A program made the translations under genes and the position numbers. Shown piece by piece: positions 18,163 to 26,204 of a DNA stretch of 64,000 nucleotides. Below the pieces are notes generated by a model. The model was not told the DNA's origin. It did not search any database and saw only the letters and a list, made by a program, of their open reading frames with translations. This DNA is from Aquimarina agarilytica ZC1 (lineage in GTDB: Bacteria; Bacteroidota; Bacteroidia; Flavobacteriales; Flavobacteriaceae). The first letter of the stretch is position 1. The number at the start of each line of letters is the position of its first letter. The stretch covers positions 1-64,000 of the forward strand of contig NZ_JH621254.1 of the NCBI RefSeq assembly GCF_000255455.1, given 5' to 3'.

Positions 18163-18333
18163 ATTATTGAATTTGGTTAAAAAATCTAAACTAATTATTA
18201 AAAAGACTTAGAAAATAAAAAAATAGTGATCGTTTTGCTGTTTAGGAATATCATGGAGCTAAAGTAAATAGGAGCGAGGTGGAGTACAGACAATACTAAA
18301 GACAAATCTTCTTTATTTTTTTCTTCTCAAATG

Positions 18334-18414
18334 TTTCTTTGGCAACTGTGATGGAATACATTTTGCCCGAAGCGACGATAGGAGCGAAGTGGGAATGTGT
18401 ATGGAATGGGAATA
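18334..18414. repeat. Flanking direct repeat, left copy
   Basis: An imperfect ~81-bp element whose ends match the element at 23852-23932. Bases 18334-18359 match 23852-23877 at 23 of 26 positions (TTTCTTTGGCAACT, then GAATAC), and 18394-18414 are identical to 23912-23932 (21 bases ending ATGGAATGGGAATA). The middle differs. The two copies have the same orientation and bracket the whole LexA/Pycsar-like gene block, so they may be attachment or recombination sites. This copy also holds GGAGCGAAGTGG, which repeats the GGAGCGAGGTGG at 18271. Confidence 0.7.
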
Positions 18415-18499
18415 TTAGCACAAAGTTTCTTGTCATTACGGAAATCCACAAGGAAACAGTTTATACCCAAGTTATATTTACATCAATAATTTAACAAAT

Positions 18500-18521
18500 G
18501 TTATAATAACTGTTTTATAAC
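18500..18521. promoter_or_regulatory. Dyad upstream of the LexA-like gene
   Basis: Inverted repeat GTTATAA-N8-TTATAAC (18500-18506 and 18515-18521), 50 bases before the LexA-like start. Size and placement suit a self-operator for a dimeric repressor. A weak TATATTTA -7-like element lies at 18560-18567. Functional assignment is inference. Confidence 0.4.
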
Positions 18522-18570
18522 TAATGGTTTATAAATATTTTTCAAGTGTATGTAAAGTGTATATTTATGT

Positions 18571-19194
18571 ATGTTTTATAATTTATCTGATAAAGAATTA
18601 GAGGCTCTAAAGATTATTAGAAATTCATTTATTCATCAAGGAAGGATACCAAGTGTACATGAACTAATGATTGGATTGGGATATAAATCACCTCGTTCAT
18701 CAGCAGTTTTATTGAAAAGCCTTGAAGAATAGGAAATATTAAGGAAGAAGCCGGATGGTAGTTATCAGATTGTTGATTTTGAAATACCCGAAGATTTTGG
18801 TTCTAGAGCACAAACTGTAAAAATACCCTTAATTGGAAGTGTAGCATGTGGAATGCCAATTTTTGCAGATGAAAATATTGAAGCAGAAGTTTCAATTTCT
18901 GTAGAAATGATTAAAAGTGGATATAAATACTTTTTATTAAGAGCAGAAGGAGATTCAATGAATGAGGGTGGTATCAATAATGGAGATTTATTGCTAATCA
19001 GACAGCAACCAGATGCTAATAATGGAGATAGAGTGTTAGCTCTTATTGATGAGGAAGCAACAGTTAAAGAATATAGTAGGAATGGAGGAATGGTTATTTT
19101 AAAATCAAAATCAACGAATAAAATACATCAACCGATAATATTAACAAGCGATTTTAGAATCCAAGGGGTTGTAGAGGAAATAATAAAATTATAA
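18571..19194 (+). pseudogene. LexA-like S24 repressor split by an in-frame amber codon
   Basis: One continuous frame of 208 codons is interrupted only by TAG at 18730-18732 (codon 54). Before it lies a LexA-type winged HTH (LEALKIIRNSFIHQGRIPSV); after it lies a full S24 peptidase. The peptidase shows a Cys93-Gly94 cleavage site in PLIGSVACGMP, catalytic Ser129 (GDSM) and Lys166 (ATVKEY). The 37-residue Ser-Lys spacing equals that of E. coli LexA (S119/K156). The only in-frame ATG after the stop is 18853 (codon 95), right after the cleavage site, so reinitiation would yield a 113-residue, already-cleaved-like peptidase domain. The stop fits a single CAG-to-TAG change. It abuts the membrane effector gene with no spacer (TAA then ATG at 19195). 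It may be a broken repressor, a suppressed stop, or a two-polypeptide regulator. Confidence 0.8.
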
Positions 19195-19710
19195 ATGCAA
19201 GAAACAAAAGAAATAGAACAATCAAGGTTTGTATTAAATAGGTTCGACCATTATATAGAAGGTGCTAATAGTAAAGGGAACTTTTTATTAGCTTTTAGTG
19301 CGTTTTTATTTGGTTTTATAGTTACTAGCTTTAATACTATAGTTGAGTTTAGTAATTGTAAGGCTCAAAGCTGGACAAAAGTATTGCTAGTTTTAATACT
19401 TATTCTAGGAATAATAAGTATTGCTTTTACAATTGCAGCTGTATTTCCTTTTTTAAAAACAAATAATTCAAGCAGTAAAAAATATCACTCTTTAGTGTTT
19501 TTTAATTCTATTGCAGATATGAACGAAGAAGATTTTTTAACACAATATAAAGAACAAAAGGATAAAAAGGTATGTAAAGACATAGCGAAGCAAATCTATG
19601 CAATATCAAAAGGTTTGAAAACAAAATATAACAGAATTAGTTGGTCAATTAGATTGGTTTTTATTCAATTAATTCTGCTATTAACAATTATTATAATAAA
19701 GATAGCATGA
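19195..19710 (+). CDS. Pycsar-type transmembrane effector (DUF5706-like)
   Basis: A 171-residue membrane protein. Helices lie at about 27-48, 60-84 and 148-169, with a charged cytoplasmic stretch (95-145) between the second and third. The first helix follows RFDHYIEGANSKGNFLLAF, which matches the D-x-K/S-A/G-x-LLAF pattern of the DUF5706 family. Members serve as PycTM effectors in Pycsar anti-phage systems: on sensing cCMP or cUMP made by the partner cyclase, they damage the inner membrane and abort infection. The key evidence is context: its stop overlaps the next gene's ATG by 4 bases, and that gene is a class III cyclase. The upstream neighbour is a LexA-like regulator. Direct activation by a cyclic pyrimidine is inferred from the family. 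Confidence 0.8.
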   Translation: MQETKEIEQSRFVLNRFDHYIEGANSKGNFLLAFSAFLFGFIVTSFNTIVEFSNCKAQSWTKVLLVLILILGIISIAFTIAAVFPFLKTNNSSSKKYHSLVFFNSIADMNEEDFLTQYKEQKDKKVCKDIAKQIYAISKGLKTKYNRISWSIRLVFIQLILLLTIIIIKIA

Positions 19711-21044
19711 GTTTATTTAAAAATTATAAATCAGGTATAGAAAGTGTACTTAGTAGGTCAGAGCAGAGATTTCAAAAAGGAATGAAATCGCCTTACATGT
19801 TACTTAATGAAAGTACAAAAACTTTTTCCTCTTTACCTACAACAATAGAGCCTGACTCTAAAACAATATTAGAGTTTGACTCAAATCAATTAAAAAAATA
19901 TTTTGGACCAAATAAATATTCATTCGATAGTGTAACAATAGGTAATCATCCTGATTTTAAATATTTAGAACACAATCAAACACTAAACCATCATTGTGTT
20001 TCTATGTTTGTAGATATTAAAGGTTCAACACGATTAGCACTTAAATATTCATTGGAAGAAGTACGCCTAATCAAAGATACTTTATTAACACTTTGTATAA
20101 ATGTAGTTACTCACTTTGGAGGACATGTCCATAGGTTACAGGGAGATGCAGTATTTGTACAGTTTGTAAGAAAAAAATCTAATCCCAATAATAGTATTAT
20201 AAACTCATTAAATGCAGCTAGTGTTTTATGTCAAGTAGTTTCTGAAGATTTATCCTCAGCCTTTGAAAGTTATGGACTTGACCCAATAAAAATTAGAGTT
20301 GGTTTAGATTATGGAACTGATGAAAAAGTAATGTGGTCTCATTATGGCGTTGCTAATTGTAACGAACTAACAACAACAAGCCTACATACGGATTTAGCAG
20401 CTAAATTACAGAATAAAGCATCTGTAAATTCCATTAGAATTGGCAAAAACCTTGTTGATGCAATAGAAATGAAAGAAGATTATATAAGCACACCAACAAT
20501 TGTAAAGAATGGTCAAACTGTTGAAGATAAATATATAATACAATCTTCAGAGCTTAATTATCGTCAGTATGATTTTAACTGGAAGAAATACTTAAATAGT
20601 TTTTCATTTTACAAACAAAATGGAAGTGGAAAATTAGAAATTATTGATAATCCTTTTACGCTTAAAGCCAGTGTTTATAAGCTAAAACAAGAAAGCACAG
20701 CGTCTCAATATTATGAAAATAATTATTCAATTCTTAAAGGTAAATATATCAAATATCAGTTAATGATTAATGGTTCTCCTTATCACAAAAAACCTTATGA
20801 GAAAATAATTTGGGAAGCATTTAATTCGGGTAAAGAAGCAAAATTGGCAAATGAAGAGCAACATAATTTTGAAAATTTTTATCTAAATAAAACATTTTGT
20901 ATCGCTCAAGCAGGTTATCATGGAAATCATTACCTAAAATGTACCATTCAAAGAGAACATTCAAATAATAGAGTACTCAAATTTCCTATTTATGTAGATG
21001 ATAAATCGGATACAGAAATAAACTTAAATGATATATTAAATTAA
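19707..21044 (+). CDS. pycC: Class III nucleotide cyclase, probable Pycsar pyrimidine cyclase
   Basis: A 445-residue cyclase. The catalytic domain spans about 97-280. The metal-binding Asp pair is D103 in FVDIKGST and D147 in RLQGDAVF, and the IRVGLDYG strand is at 196-203. A region of about 60 residues links it to a C-terminal domain (340-432) resembling the AGS-C sensor of bacterial cyclases and CD-NTases: KIIWEAFNSGKEA at 366-378, then YHGNHYLKC at 404-412. The order cyclase then AGS-C, and the overlap with a DUF5706-type membrane effector, are the hallmarks of Pycsar. These enzymes make cCMP or cUMP on phage infection. Base specificity cannot be decided by eye. An ordinary adenylate cyclase is less likely given the partner gene. 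Confidence 0.85.
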   Translation: MSLFKNYKSGIESVLSRSEQRFQKGMKSPYMLLNESTKTFSSLPTTIEPDSKTILEFDSNQLKKYFGPNKYSFDSVTIGNHPDFKYLEHNQTLNHHCVSMFVDIKGSTRLALKYSLEEVRLIKDTLLTLCINVVTHFGGHVHRLQGDAVFVQFVRKKSNPNNSIINSLNAASVLCQVVSEDLSSAFESYGLDPIKIRVGLDYGTDEKVMWSHYGVANCNELTTTSLHTDLAAKLQNKASVNSIRIGKNLVDAIEMKEDYISTPTIVKNGQTVEDKYIIQSSELNYRQYDFNWKKYLNSFSFYKQNGSGKLEIIDNPFTLKASVYKLKQESTASQYYENNYSILKGKYIKYQLMINGSPYHKKPYEKIIWEAFNSGKEAKLANEEQHNFENFYLNKTFCIAQAGYHGNHYLKCTIQREHSNNRVLKFPIYVDDKSDTEINLNDILN

Positions 21045-21055
21045 AAACAAAAATT

Positions 21056-21185
21056 ATGGCACTTAAACCAGGACCAAAAAGAATTACAAAATCAACTGGA
21101 AAACCAGATAGACGTTCAAGAGATAATAAAGATACGCCAGGAAACAACACCATCACTAAAGTCTCCTAAACGAAGAAAAAAGTAA
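21056..21185 (+). CDS. Tiny basic protein, apparently frameshifted near its end
   Basis: A 37-residue frame (21056-21169), rich in Lys, Arg, Gly, Pro and Thr, starts 11 bases after the cyclase. It reads MALKPGPKRITKS through GNNTITKVS and stops. In the +1 frame, bases 21162-21185 read SPKRRKK and then stop, a natural end for such a basic protein. The intact form was therefore probably about 43 residues, KVSPKRRKK-terminated, and either a small indel or programmed frameshifting occurs at AAA-GTC (21158-21163). The charge and size suggest nucleic-acid binding or a toxin/antitoxin-like role, but I recognise no family. Its position in the Pycsar-like operon makes it worth noting. Confidence 0.5.
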
Positions 21186-21201
21186 AATAATAAGAATTAA
21201 A

Positions 21202-21411
21202 ATGGAAAGGTATAGAAATAGAGATTCTGGAGTAAAGGCTTATCAAGTAGGTCTTGATTATATTTTAGTAAAATTTAATTCTTTTAAAATATATAAATAT
21301 AGTTATGTGAAGGCTGGTGTGTATAAAGTAGAAAAGATGAAAACATTAGCCGTTAGAGGCAAAGGTTTAAATAGTTTCATAAATAGGTTTGCCAAATATT
21401 CTTATGACTAA
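21202..21411 (+). CDS. KTSC-like domain protein
   Basis: A 69-residue protein that fits the small KTSC-domain layout: SGVKAYQVGLDYILVKF, then a YKYSYV segment and GKGLNSFINR near the end. KTSC domains are short beta-rich modules, sometimes attached to lysyl-tRNA synthetases and also free-standing in phage and accessory regions. Their function is not established. It is co-directional with the cyclase gene and 3 bases upstream of the next gene, so it belongs to the same operon. Confidence 0.65.
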   Translation: MERYRNRDSGVKAYQVGLDYILVKFNSFKIYKYSYVKAGVYKVEKMKTLAVRGKGLNSFINRFAKYSYD

Positions 21412-21414
21412 ATA

Positions 21415-21825
21415 ATGAATACATTAGACTTTCTAAAATCTGAATTAGAAACTTTTAACCTAGAATTATATTCGAAAAAGAATGGGAGGGAAGGAGTCAA
21501 TTTTTTAATTAAGACTAAAGAAATATACCTACAATCTATAGATTTAGACACCACACAACGTAGTATTAAAATAGCAAAACAAGATTTAGGAGAATTAAAA
21601 GATAACTTGTTTGCTGCTTTAGTATTGGTAATAGATGCAGCACCGAAGGTTATTTATTTAATTCCATCAAAAGATTTAACGCAATCTAACAGCAACATAT
21701 TTATAGAGAACGAAGTAAGTTTAATGCCCAGCTTATCCAATTGGGAAATTAAAGTATCTAGTAATGCAATTCCAAAACTAGTTAAATACGCTTTAGAGAA
21801 TATGATTGATACACTAAAAGATTAG
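21415..21825 (+). CDS. Uncharacterised 136-residue protein
   Basis: No family recognised with confidence. There is no signal peptide and no membrane helix. The sequence alternates short strands and helices. A conserved-looking stretch, LYLQSIDLDTTQRSIKIAKQDLGELKDNL, is followed by hydrophobic AALVLVIDAAPKVIYLIPSK. The Glu/Asp/Lys spacing is loosely like small restriction-type nucleases, but I cannot align catalytic residues, so this is only a hint. It starts 3 bases after the KTSC-like gene and is followed 28 bases later by DUF4238. Confidence 0.6.
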   Translation: MNTLDFLKSELETFNLELYSKKNGREGVNFLIKTKEIYLQSIDLDTTQRSIKIAKQDLGELKDNLFAALVLVIDAAPKVIYLIPSKDLTQSNSNIFIENEVSLMPSLSNWEIKVSSNAIPKLVKYALENMIDTLKD

Positions 21826-21853
21826 CTTTATAATATCTTTAAAAATTATAATA

Positions 21854-22954
21854 ATGTCAAAACCAATAAGACAGCACTATATACCTCGTTCATACTTAAA
21901 GAATTTTGCTACAGAAAAAGGAAAAAAAATTTTTGTTGTCGATGGTTACAAGTTAGATGATGAAGTACTACTAAAAGATTTAAGTACTAAAGATATTTGT
22001 TTAGAGAAGCATATTTATACCATAGAAACTAAAGACGAAACAAAAAAGTTTGCTTTAGAAAAGTACTATGCAGATAATGTAGATGCAGAATACCCAAATA
22101 TTTATAAAATTCTTACGGATAAATCTATAAAAAAAGTAGATAAAAATCTGAAGTTTCAGATATTATACGTCTGCTTATCTTTATATTTTAGAACGCCACA
22201 TTATCTAAACCAATATAATAAAATTACCAACGAAATATTAGATAATGCCATTCCTTATGCAGATAAGGATGGGGTTGTAAGCTTAAATTATTTTGGTAAA
22301 AAAGTGAAATTTCATAAAGATGATATCGAAAGTATTAAAAAGGATTTTCAAAAAGATAATAAAATTATATTTCACGTTAAGCATCTTGAACAATGGATGA
22401 AATTCGTTAACTTCAAATATGGTTGTGTAATTAATGTAATAGAAATTGAAGATAAAACAGCTCCTTTAATAACCTGTGATAATCCTGTTTCTATCAGACA
22501 TATGAAAACTAATCAATTTGCAGGACTATTTGATGTTAATTCAGTAATAACTCTTCCATTAGATTCATATCATTTTTTAGAAATTCATCCAAATACTTAC
22601 GAAGATGGAGATACCGTTATAAATAGATTAATACACGATAAAGATTTCACATTTACCACAAACACAATAACACAATCCAATGCTGAAAATTGGTTATTAA
22701 GTAAATCAGGAAATATAGATATTCATTTTAAAATACAAGACCATTATGAAGATGAGAAAAATGGAGAAAAGTTTTTAAAAAAAGCCAAATATAGAGCCGA
22801 GAAGATGCAACGAGTTTTTTCAATGACAGAAAAGGAAGGTTTTTCTAAAAATGTCATTAATGAATATAAAAAGTTGGAAAAGCATCCTTATTTTAAAGAT
22901 GATAGGAATTTAAAAAAACACATAGCTATGATGAAAGCAAAAGGTCTTTATTGA
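21854..22954 (+). CDS. DUF4238 domain protein
   Basis: A 366-residue soluble protein. The opening KPIRQHYIPRSYLKNFATEKGKK fits the DUF4238 pattern (H-Y-I-P near the N-terminus, then a Leu/Phe-rich helix). Biochemical function is unknown. DUF4238 genes turn up repeatedly in accessory and defence-like regions. The C-terminal third is Lys/Glu-rich and helical. It is the last gene of the seven-gene co-directional block that begins with the LexA-like gene. No obvious terminator follows; the sequence beyond is repeat-rich. Confidence 0.72.
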   Translation: MSKPIRQHYIPRSYLKNFATEKGKKIFVVDGYKLDDEVLLKDLSTKDICLEKHIYTIETKDETKKFALEKYYADNVDAEYPNIYKILTDKSIKKVDKNLKFQILYVCLSLYFRTPHYLNQYNKITNEILDNAIPYADKDGVVSLNYFGKKVKFHKDDIESIKKDFQKDNKIIFHVKHLEQWMKFVNFKYGCVINVIEIEDKTAPLITCDNPVSIRHMKTNQFAGLFDVNSVITLPLDSYHFLEIHPNTYEDGDTVINRLIHDKDFTFTTNTITQSNAENWLLSKSGNIDIHFKIQDHYEDEKNGEKFLKKAKYRAEKMQRVFSMTEKEGFSKNVINEYKKLEKHPYFKDDRNLKKHIAMMKAKGLY

Positions 22955-23575
22955 TACTGTAAATAAATAATTTTATTATGTAAAATATAGCGTGCGTTTT
23001 TACCCAGATGAAGTGTGGTGGCTAAACGGCCTCAGAAAACTTTGGTTAAAACAATAGTTGAATGAGCGTAAATATTTTAGAGAGCTAGCAATACATATTC
23101 TTAAGAATAAGAAAGTTTAAAACGAGTTCAAAGCAATCTTAAAACGTTCCAATGCTTTCTAAAATATAGCGATTGAGCGCCAACGCCACAGGCTCGCTAC
23201 TCACTAAAAATGTCTCCCAGACATTTTCTTAACGTTCGCCCGTGTTTCCGAAGGTTTCTGCTAGCCTTGATTTTTTTGTTTCTCCAACACGCCAACTCGC
23301 TCAAAGTACACTTTGCCGTATCAAGGAAAATGATAAATATTATGAGTTCATAACTGTAAAAAAAATTAAACGTACATTTCCTTGAATACGCGAATTATAT
23401 GCACAACTAAAAGTTAGCTTTTTTGAGCTTTTGGACAGCGGATGGAAATTGTGTTTAAAAAAATTACTGCGAAGCATAATTATTTTAAAAAAACCATCGA
23501 GGGCATTTAATCATAGAACTAATGTGTCAAACGAGATCTTTCTGATAAATCACGTATTTGAAAATTTCTATACAA

Positions 23576-23766
23576 TTGTACGGAATATGACATTTATACA
23601 CGGATTTATATAATTGATCCAGTGTATGAATTATATAAATAGCGTGTTGATGCTTCGGGAGAAAGAAAAGTTTCTAAACCTAAACATAAATTTCTCCAAC
23701 GCTACAACTCGCCAACAATATTAAAAGTCCACCGGACTTTAATAATATTATTACGTGTCCTATAAT
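23576..23766. repeat. ParDE-flanking direct repeat, copy A
   Basis: About 190 bp nearly identical to 24943-25134. Bases 23576-23660 are identical over 85 positions to 24943-25027, with few differences after that. Looser similarity extends back to about 23410 (and 24752). Inside it is an exact hairpin, ATTTATATAATT at 23604-23615 paired with AATTATATAAAT at 23629-23640, and a second hairpin, AAAGTCC-acc-GGACTTT, near 23724-23740. Confidence 0.85.
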
Positions 23767-23851
23767 GTTCTGCGTTATGTAACTTTGCTTTGGGAGAAAA
23801 ACGATTGTAAATAACGATTCTTCTTTTTAGATTTTTTTCATATCCCAAAAA

Positions 23852-23932
23852 TTTCTTTGGCAACTATAATAGAATACTCTTTTTGTAGCTAGGGCAGAAG
23901 CGTGGAGACAAAATGTGTATGGAATGGGAATA
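23852..23932. repeat. Flanking direct repeat, right copy
   Basis: Matches 18334-18414 as described there: a 26-base head with 3 mismatches and an identical 21-base tail. It lies 898 bases downstream of the DUF4238 gene and 97 bases before the antitoxin gene, so it marks the right border of the Pycsar-like island. Confidence 0.7.
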
Positions 23933-23984
23933 GTTGTTGAATGTATGAAATTGAGTTCTATAATTTTGCAATATGTGATTAACT

Positions 23985-24007
23985 ATACTATATTGCATCA
24001 ATAGTAT
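23985..24007. promoter_or_regulatory. Candidate antitoxin operator
   Basis: Inverted repeat ATACTAT-N9-ATAGTAT ends 21 bases before the antitoxin ATG. ParD-type antitoxins usually bind such dyads to repress their own operon. Confidence 0.45.
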
Positions 24008-24028
24008 GATTATTTAAAACAAGTCATT

Positions 24029-24286
24029 ATGTCTACAATTAGAAAAACAATAACATTTACAGAAAAGCAAGATAAATGGATAAAGTCACGAATCACAACA
24101 GGAGAGTTTACTAATGATAGTGAATATCTTCGTGATCTCGTAAGACGAGATCAACTAAAAAACGCCAAATTTTCAGCACTCAAAGCAGCTATAACTGAAG
24201 GTATGGAAAGTGGTGTTAGTGATAAATCCGTTCCAGATATTATGAAGGAAGTTGAAAACCGAATGCGAGCAGATGGGCGTTTATAA
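24029..24286 (+). CDS. parD: ParD-like type II antitoxin
   Basis: An 85-residue ribbon-helix-helix antitoxin. The N-terminal strand TIRKTITFTEKQDKWIKSRI and the helices that follow (EFTNDSEYLRDLVRRDQ) are the family layout. The C-terminus (AITEGMESGVSDKSVPDIMKEVENRM) is the part that wraps the toxin. It overlaps the toxin ORF, as is normal for these pairs. A dyad upstream (23985-24007) may be its operator. Confidence 0.85.
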   Translation: MSTIRKTITFTEKQDKWIKSRITTGEFTNDSEYLRDLVRRDQLKNAKFSALKAAITEGMESGVSDKSVPDIMKEVENRMRADGRL

Positions 24287-24563
24287 ATTATCAGGAAAAG
24301 CTGAAATTGATCTTGCCAAAATGTATGAATATGGCATTGAAACATTTGGATTAAAACAAGCCAAAGCATACTTATTAGGAATGCATACGCTGTTTCAAGT
24401 ATTAGCGGATAATACTACACTTGGTCGTGATGCATCTGAATTTATTTTATCTTTAAAAAGGTTTTCGTATAAATCTCACACTATTTTTTATTTAGTCACA
24501 GATATAGATATTCTAATTGTTCGTGTATTGAACCAAAGTATGGATTATGAAAAGAATTTATAG
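24273..24563 (+). CDS. parE: ParE/RelE-superfamily toxin
   Basis: A 96-residue toxin. I chose the ATG at 24273, which overlaps the antitoxin stop by 14 bases. The TTG at 24252 would add seven residues lacking family similarity. The sequence has the ParE layout: KLSGKAEIDLAKMYEYGIETFGLKQAKAYLLGM at the start, RFSYKSHTIFYLV and then IVRVLNQSMDYEKNL near the end. ParE toxins inhibit DNA gyrase; RelE relatives cleave mRNA. The pair is enclosed by the ~190-bp repeats, which suggests a mobile or cassette-like unit. Confidence 0.85.
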   Translation: MGVYKLSGKAEIDLAKMYEYGIETFGLKQAKAYLLGMHTLFQVLADNTTLGRDASEFILSLKRFSYKSHTIFYLVTDIDILIVRVLNQSMDYEKNL

Positions 24564-25178
<615 letters not shown>

Positions 25179-25751
25179 TCATAAATCATTAAATCCCTCC
25201 TCCAAAGTTTCTATAGTCCCATCATATGAAATACGATTTAAGTGAGATGAATTTACACCAATACTTACTCTCATATTTATAGACGCGATAATTGTTACAC
25301 TAAAGTTTTCTATACCATCATTAGCATTAAATTTAATGCTTAGGGTTTTCTTTTTATCATTTTTAGTTACCGTATATTTTTGTACGCTATCATCTAATTG
25401 AATTCCTCCATCGGTACGGCCGTAATTTCCGCTAATCTGTCTTTCACCAAAAAAAGCAAGATTTGCTTTTACTTTATCATCAGAAATTTTAATGTAATTA
25501 CCATTCCCACGCACATCAATTCTAGCTGCAGAATTTCCTGTTTGAAATAAAATGTTATTTAATACCTGTGTAGTTGCCGCTGTATTAAATGGATAAATAG
25601 CATTAATGTCAATTTGATAAGATTTACTTTCTATTAATTCCTGTAATTTAACAAACTGATCTGCTTTTTTTTGATTAGTAACCTCACTTGATTTACATGA
25701 AACAACTCCTATGAAAGAAGAAATAATCAATAATTTAAATAAGTAATTCAT
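25179..25751 (-). CDS. DUF4251 lipoprotein
   Basis: A 190-residue probable lipoprotein with a lipobox (VVSC, Cys19). The remainder is a DUF4251-type beta-rich domain typical of Bacteroidetes, found in the periplasm or on the outer membrane and of unknown function. The sequence contains a helical KADQFVKLQELIESKSY segment followed by a DGIENFSVTIIA-type strand. It is followed by the repeat region, and no gene lies immediately downstream. Confidence 0.78.
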   Translation of the reverse strand: MNYLFKLLIISSFIGVVSCKSSEVTNQKKADQFVKLQELIESKSYQIDINAIYPFNTAATTQVLNNILFQTGNSAARIDVRGNGNYIKISDDKVKANLAFFGERQISGNYGRTDGGIQLDDSVQKYTVTKNDKKKTLSIKFNANDGIENFSVTIIASINMRVSIGVNSSHLNRISYDGTIETLEEGFNDL

Positions 25752-25807
25752 GACTTTTCTTTACAAGGTACTATTCAAAATAACATTTTTACATCATATT
25801 AACCTTT

Positions 25808-26098
25808 TTATAAGCTTTTTTCAAGTAAAATAGTCACTTCTTTAATTATTTCATCATTATTATTGTGATTCGTTATTTCACTTACATTGATAAAAATTGA
25901 TTGCTGCAGATAAGCTTCTTTGATAATTTTAATTTCATAATTCCCTTTATCAAGATCACTCCATTTAAAAATACCTTGTTCGTTAGTTAATTGAGCGATA
26001 TCATTTGAAAATCCATTAATGCTATGTATTGAAATTACTGCTTCATTAATAGCTAACCCTGTTACTTTATCAAATACTTTTCCGGTAATAGCATACAT
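25808..26098 (-). CDS. Short carboxypeptidase-regulatory-like domain protein
   Basis: A 96-residue protein that is almost entirely one CarboxypepD_reg-like beta-sandwich (AITGKVFDKVTGLAINEAVISIHSI, then YEIKIIKEAYLQQSI). It has no signal peptide, so it is odd for a domain normally found in secreted or membrane proteins. It sits 57 bases upstream of DUF4251 and 107 bases downstream of the trypsin-like protease gene, all on the minus strand. It may act as a partner of one of them. Confidence 0.65.
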   Translation of the reverse strand: MYAITGKVFDKVTGLAINEAVISIHSINGFSNDIAQLTNEQGIFKWSDLDKGNYEIKIIKEAYLQQSIFINVSEITNHNNNDEIIKEVTILLEKSL

Positions 26099-26204
26099 AT
26101 TATAATTGTTTTAGTTTCTAAAGTATAGCCTTAGGTGATACAAAAAAAACAGCACTTATTACCTTAATAATAAATGCTGCTTTACCACAGACTCCCTCAA
26201 TTAA

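Larger units (their letters stand above)
22955..24028. other. 1.07-kb repeat-rich non-coding interval
   Basis: No intact gene. It contains an AAAATGTCT-ccc-AGACATTTT hairpin (23206-23226, 9-bp stem), the left copy of the ParDE-flanking repeat (about 23410-23766) with its own hairpins, and the right copy of the island repeat (23852-23932). GC content rises to near 45 percent around 23160-23310, above the surroundings. A TTTCTCCAACGC at about 23690 and GCGTT and GGGAGAAA near 23769-23800 form a long imperfect palindrome, which is a little like integron attC sites. A dyad ATACTAT-N9-ATAGTAT at 23985-24007 is a likely ParD operator. Confidence 0.6.

Noticed and set aside
18853-19194. Treating the 113-residue frame as an intact stand-alone S24 peptidase gene
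   Set aside because: The same frame continues upstream through a LexA HTH with only one stop codon between, so it is better read as the C-terminal half of a split repressor. A restarted product remains possible and is noted in the findings.
24252-24272. TTG start for the ParE-like toxin
   Set aside because: The added seven residues have no family similarity; the ATG at 24273 is the expected overlapping start.
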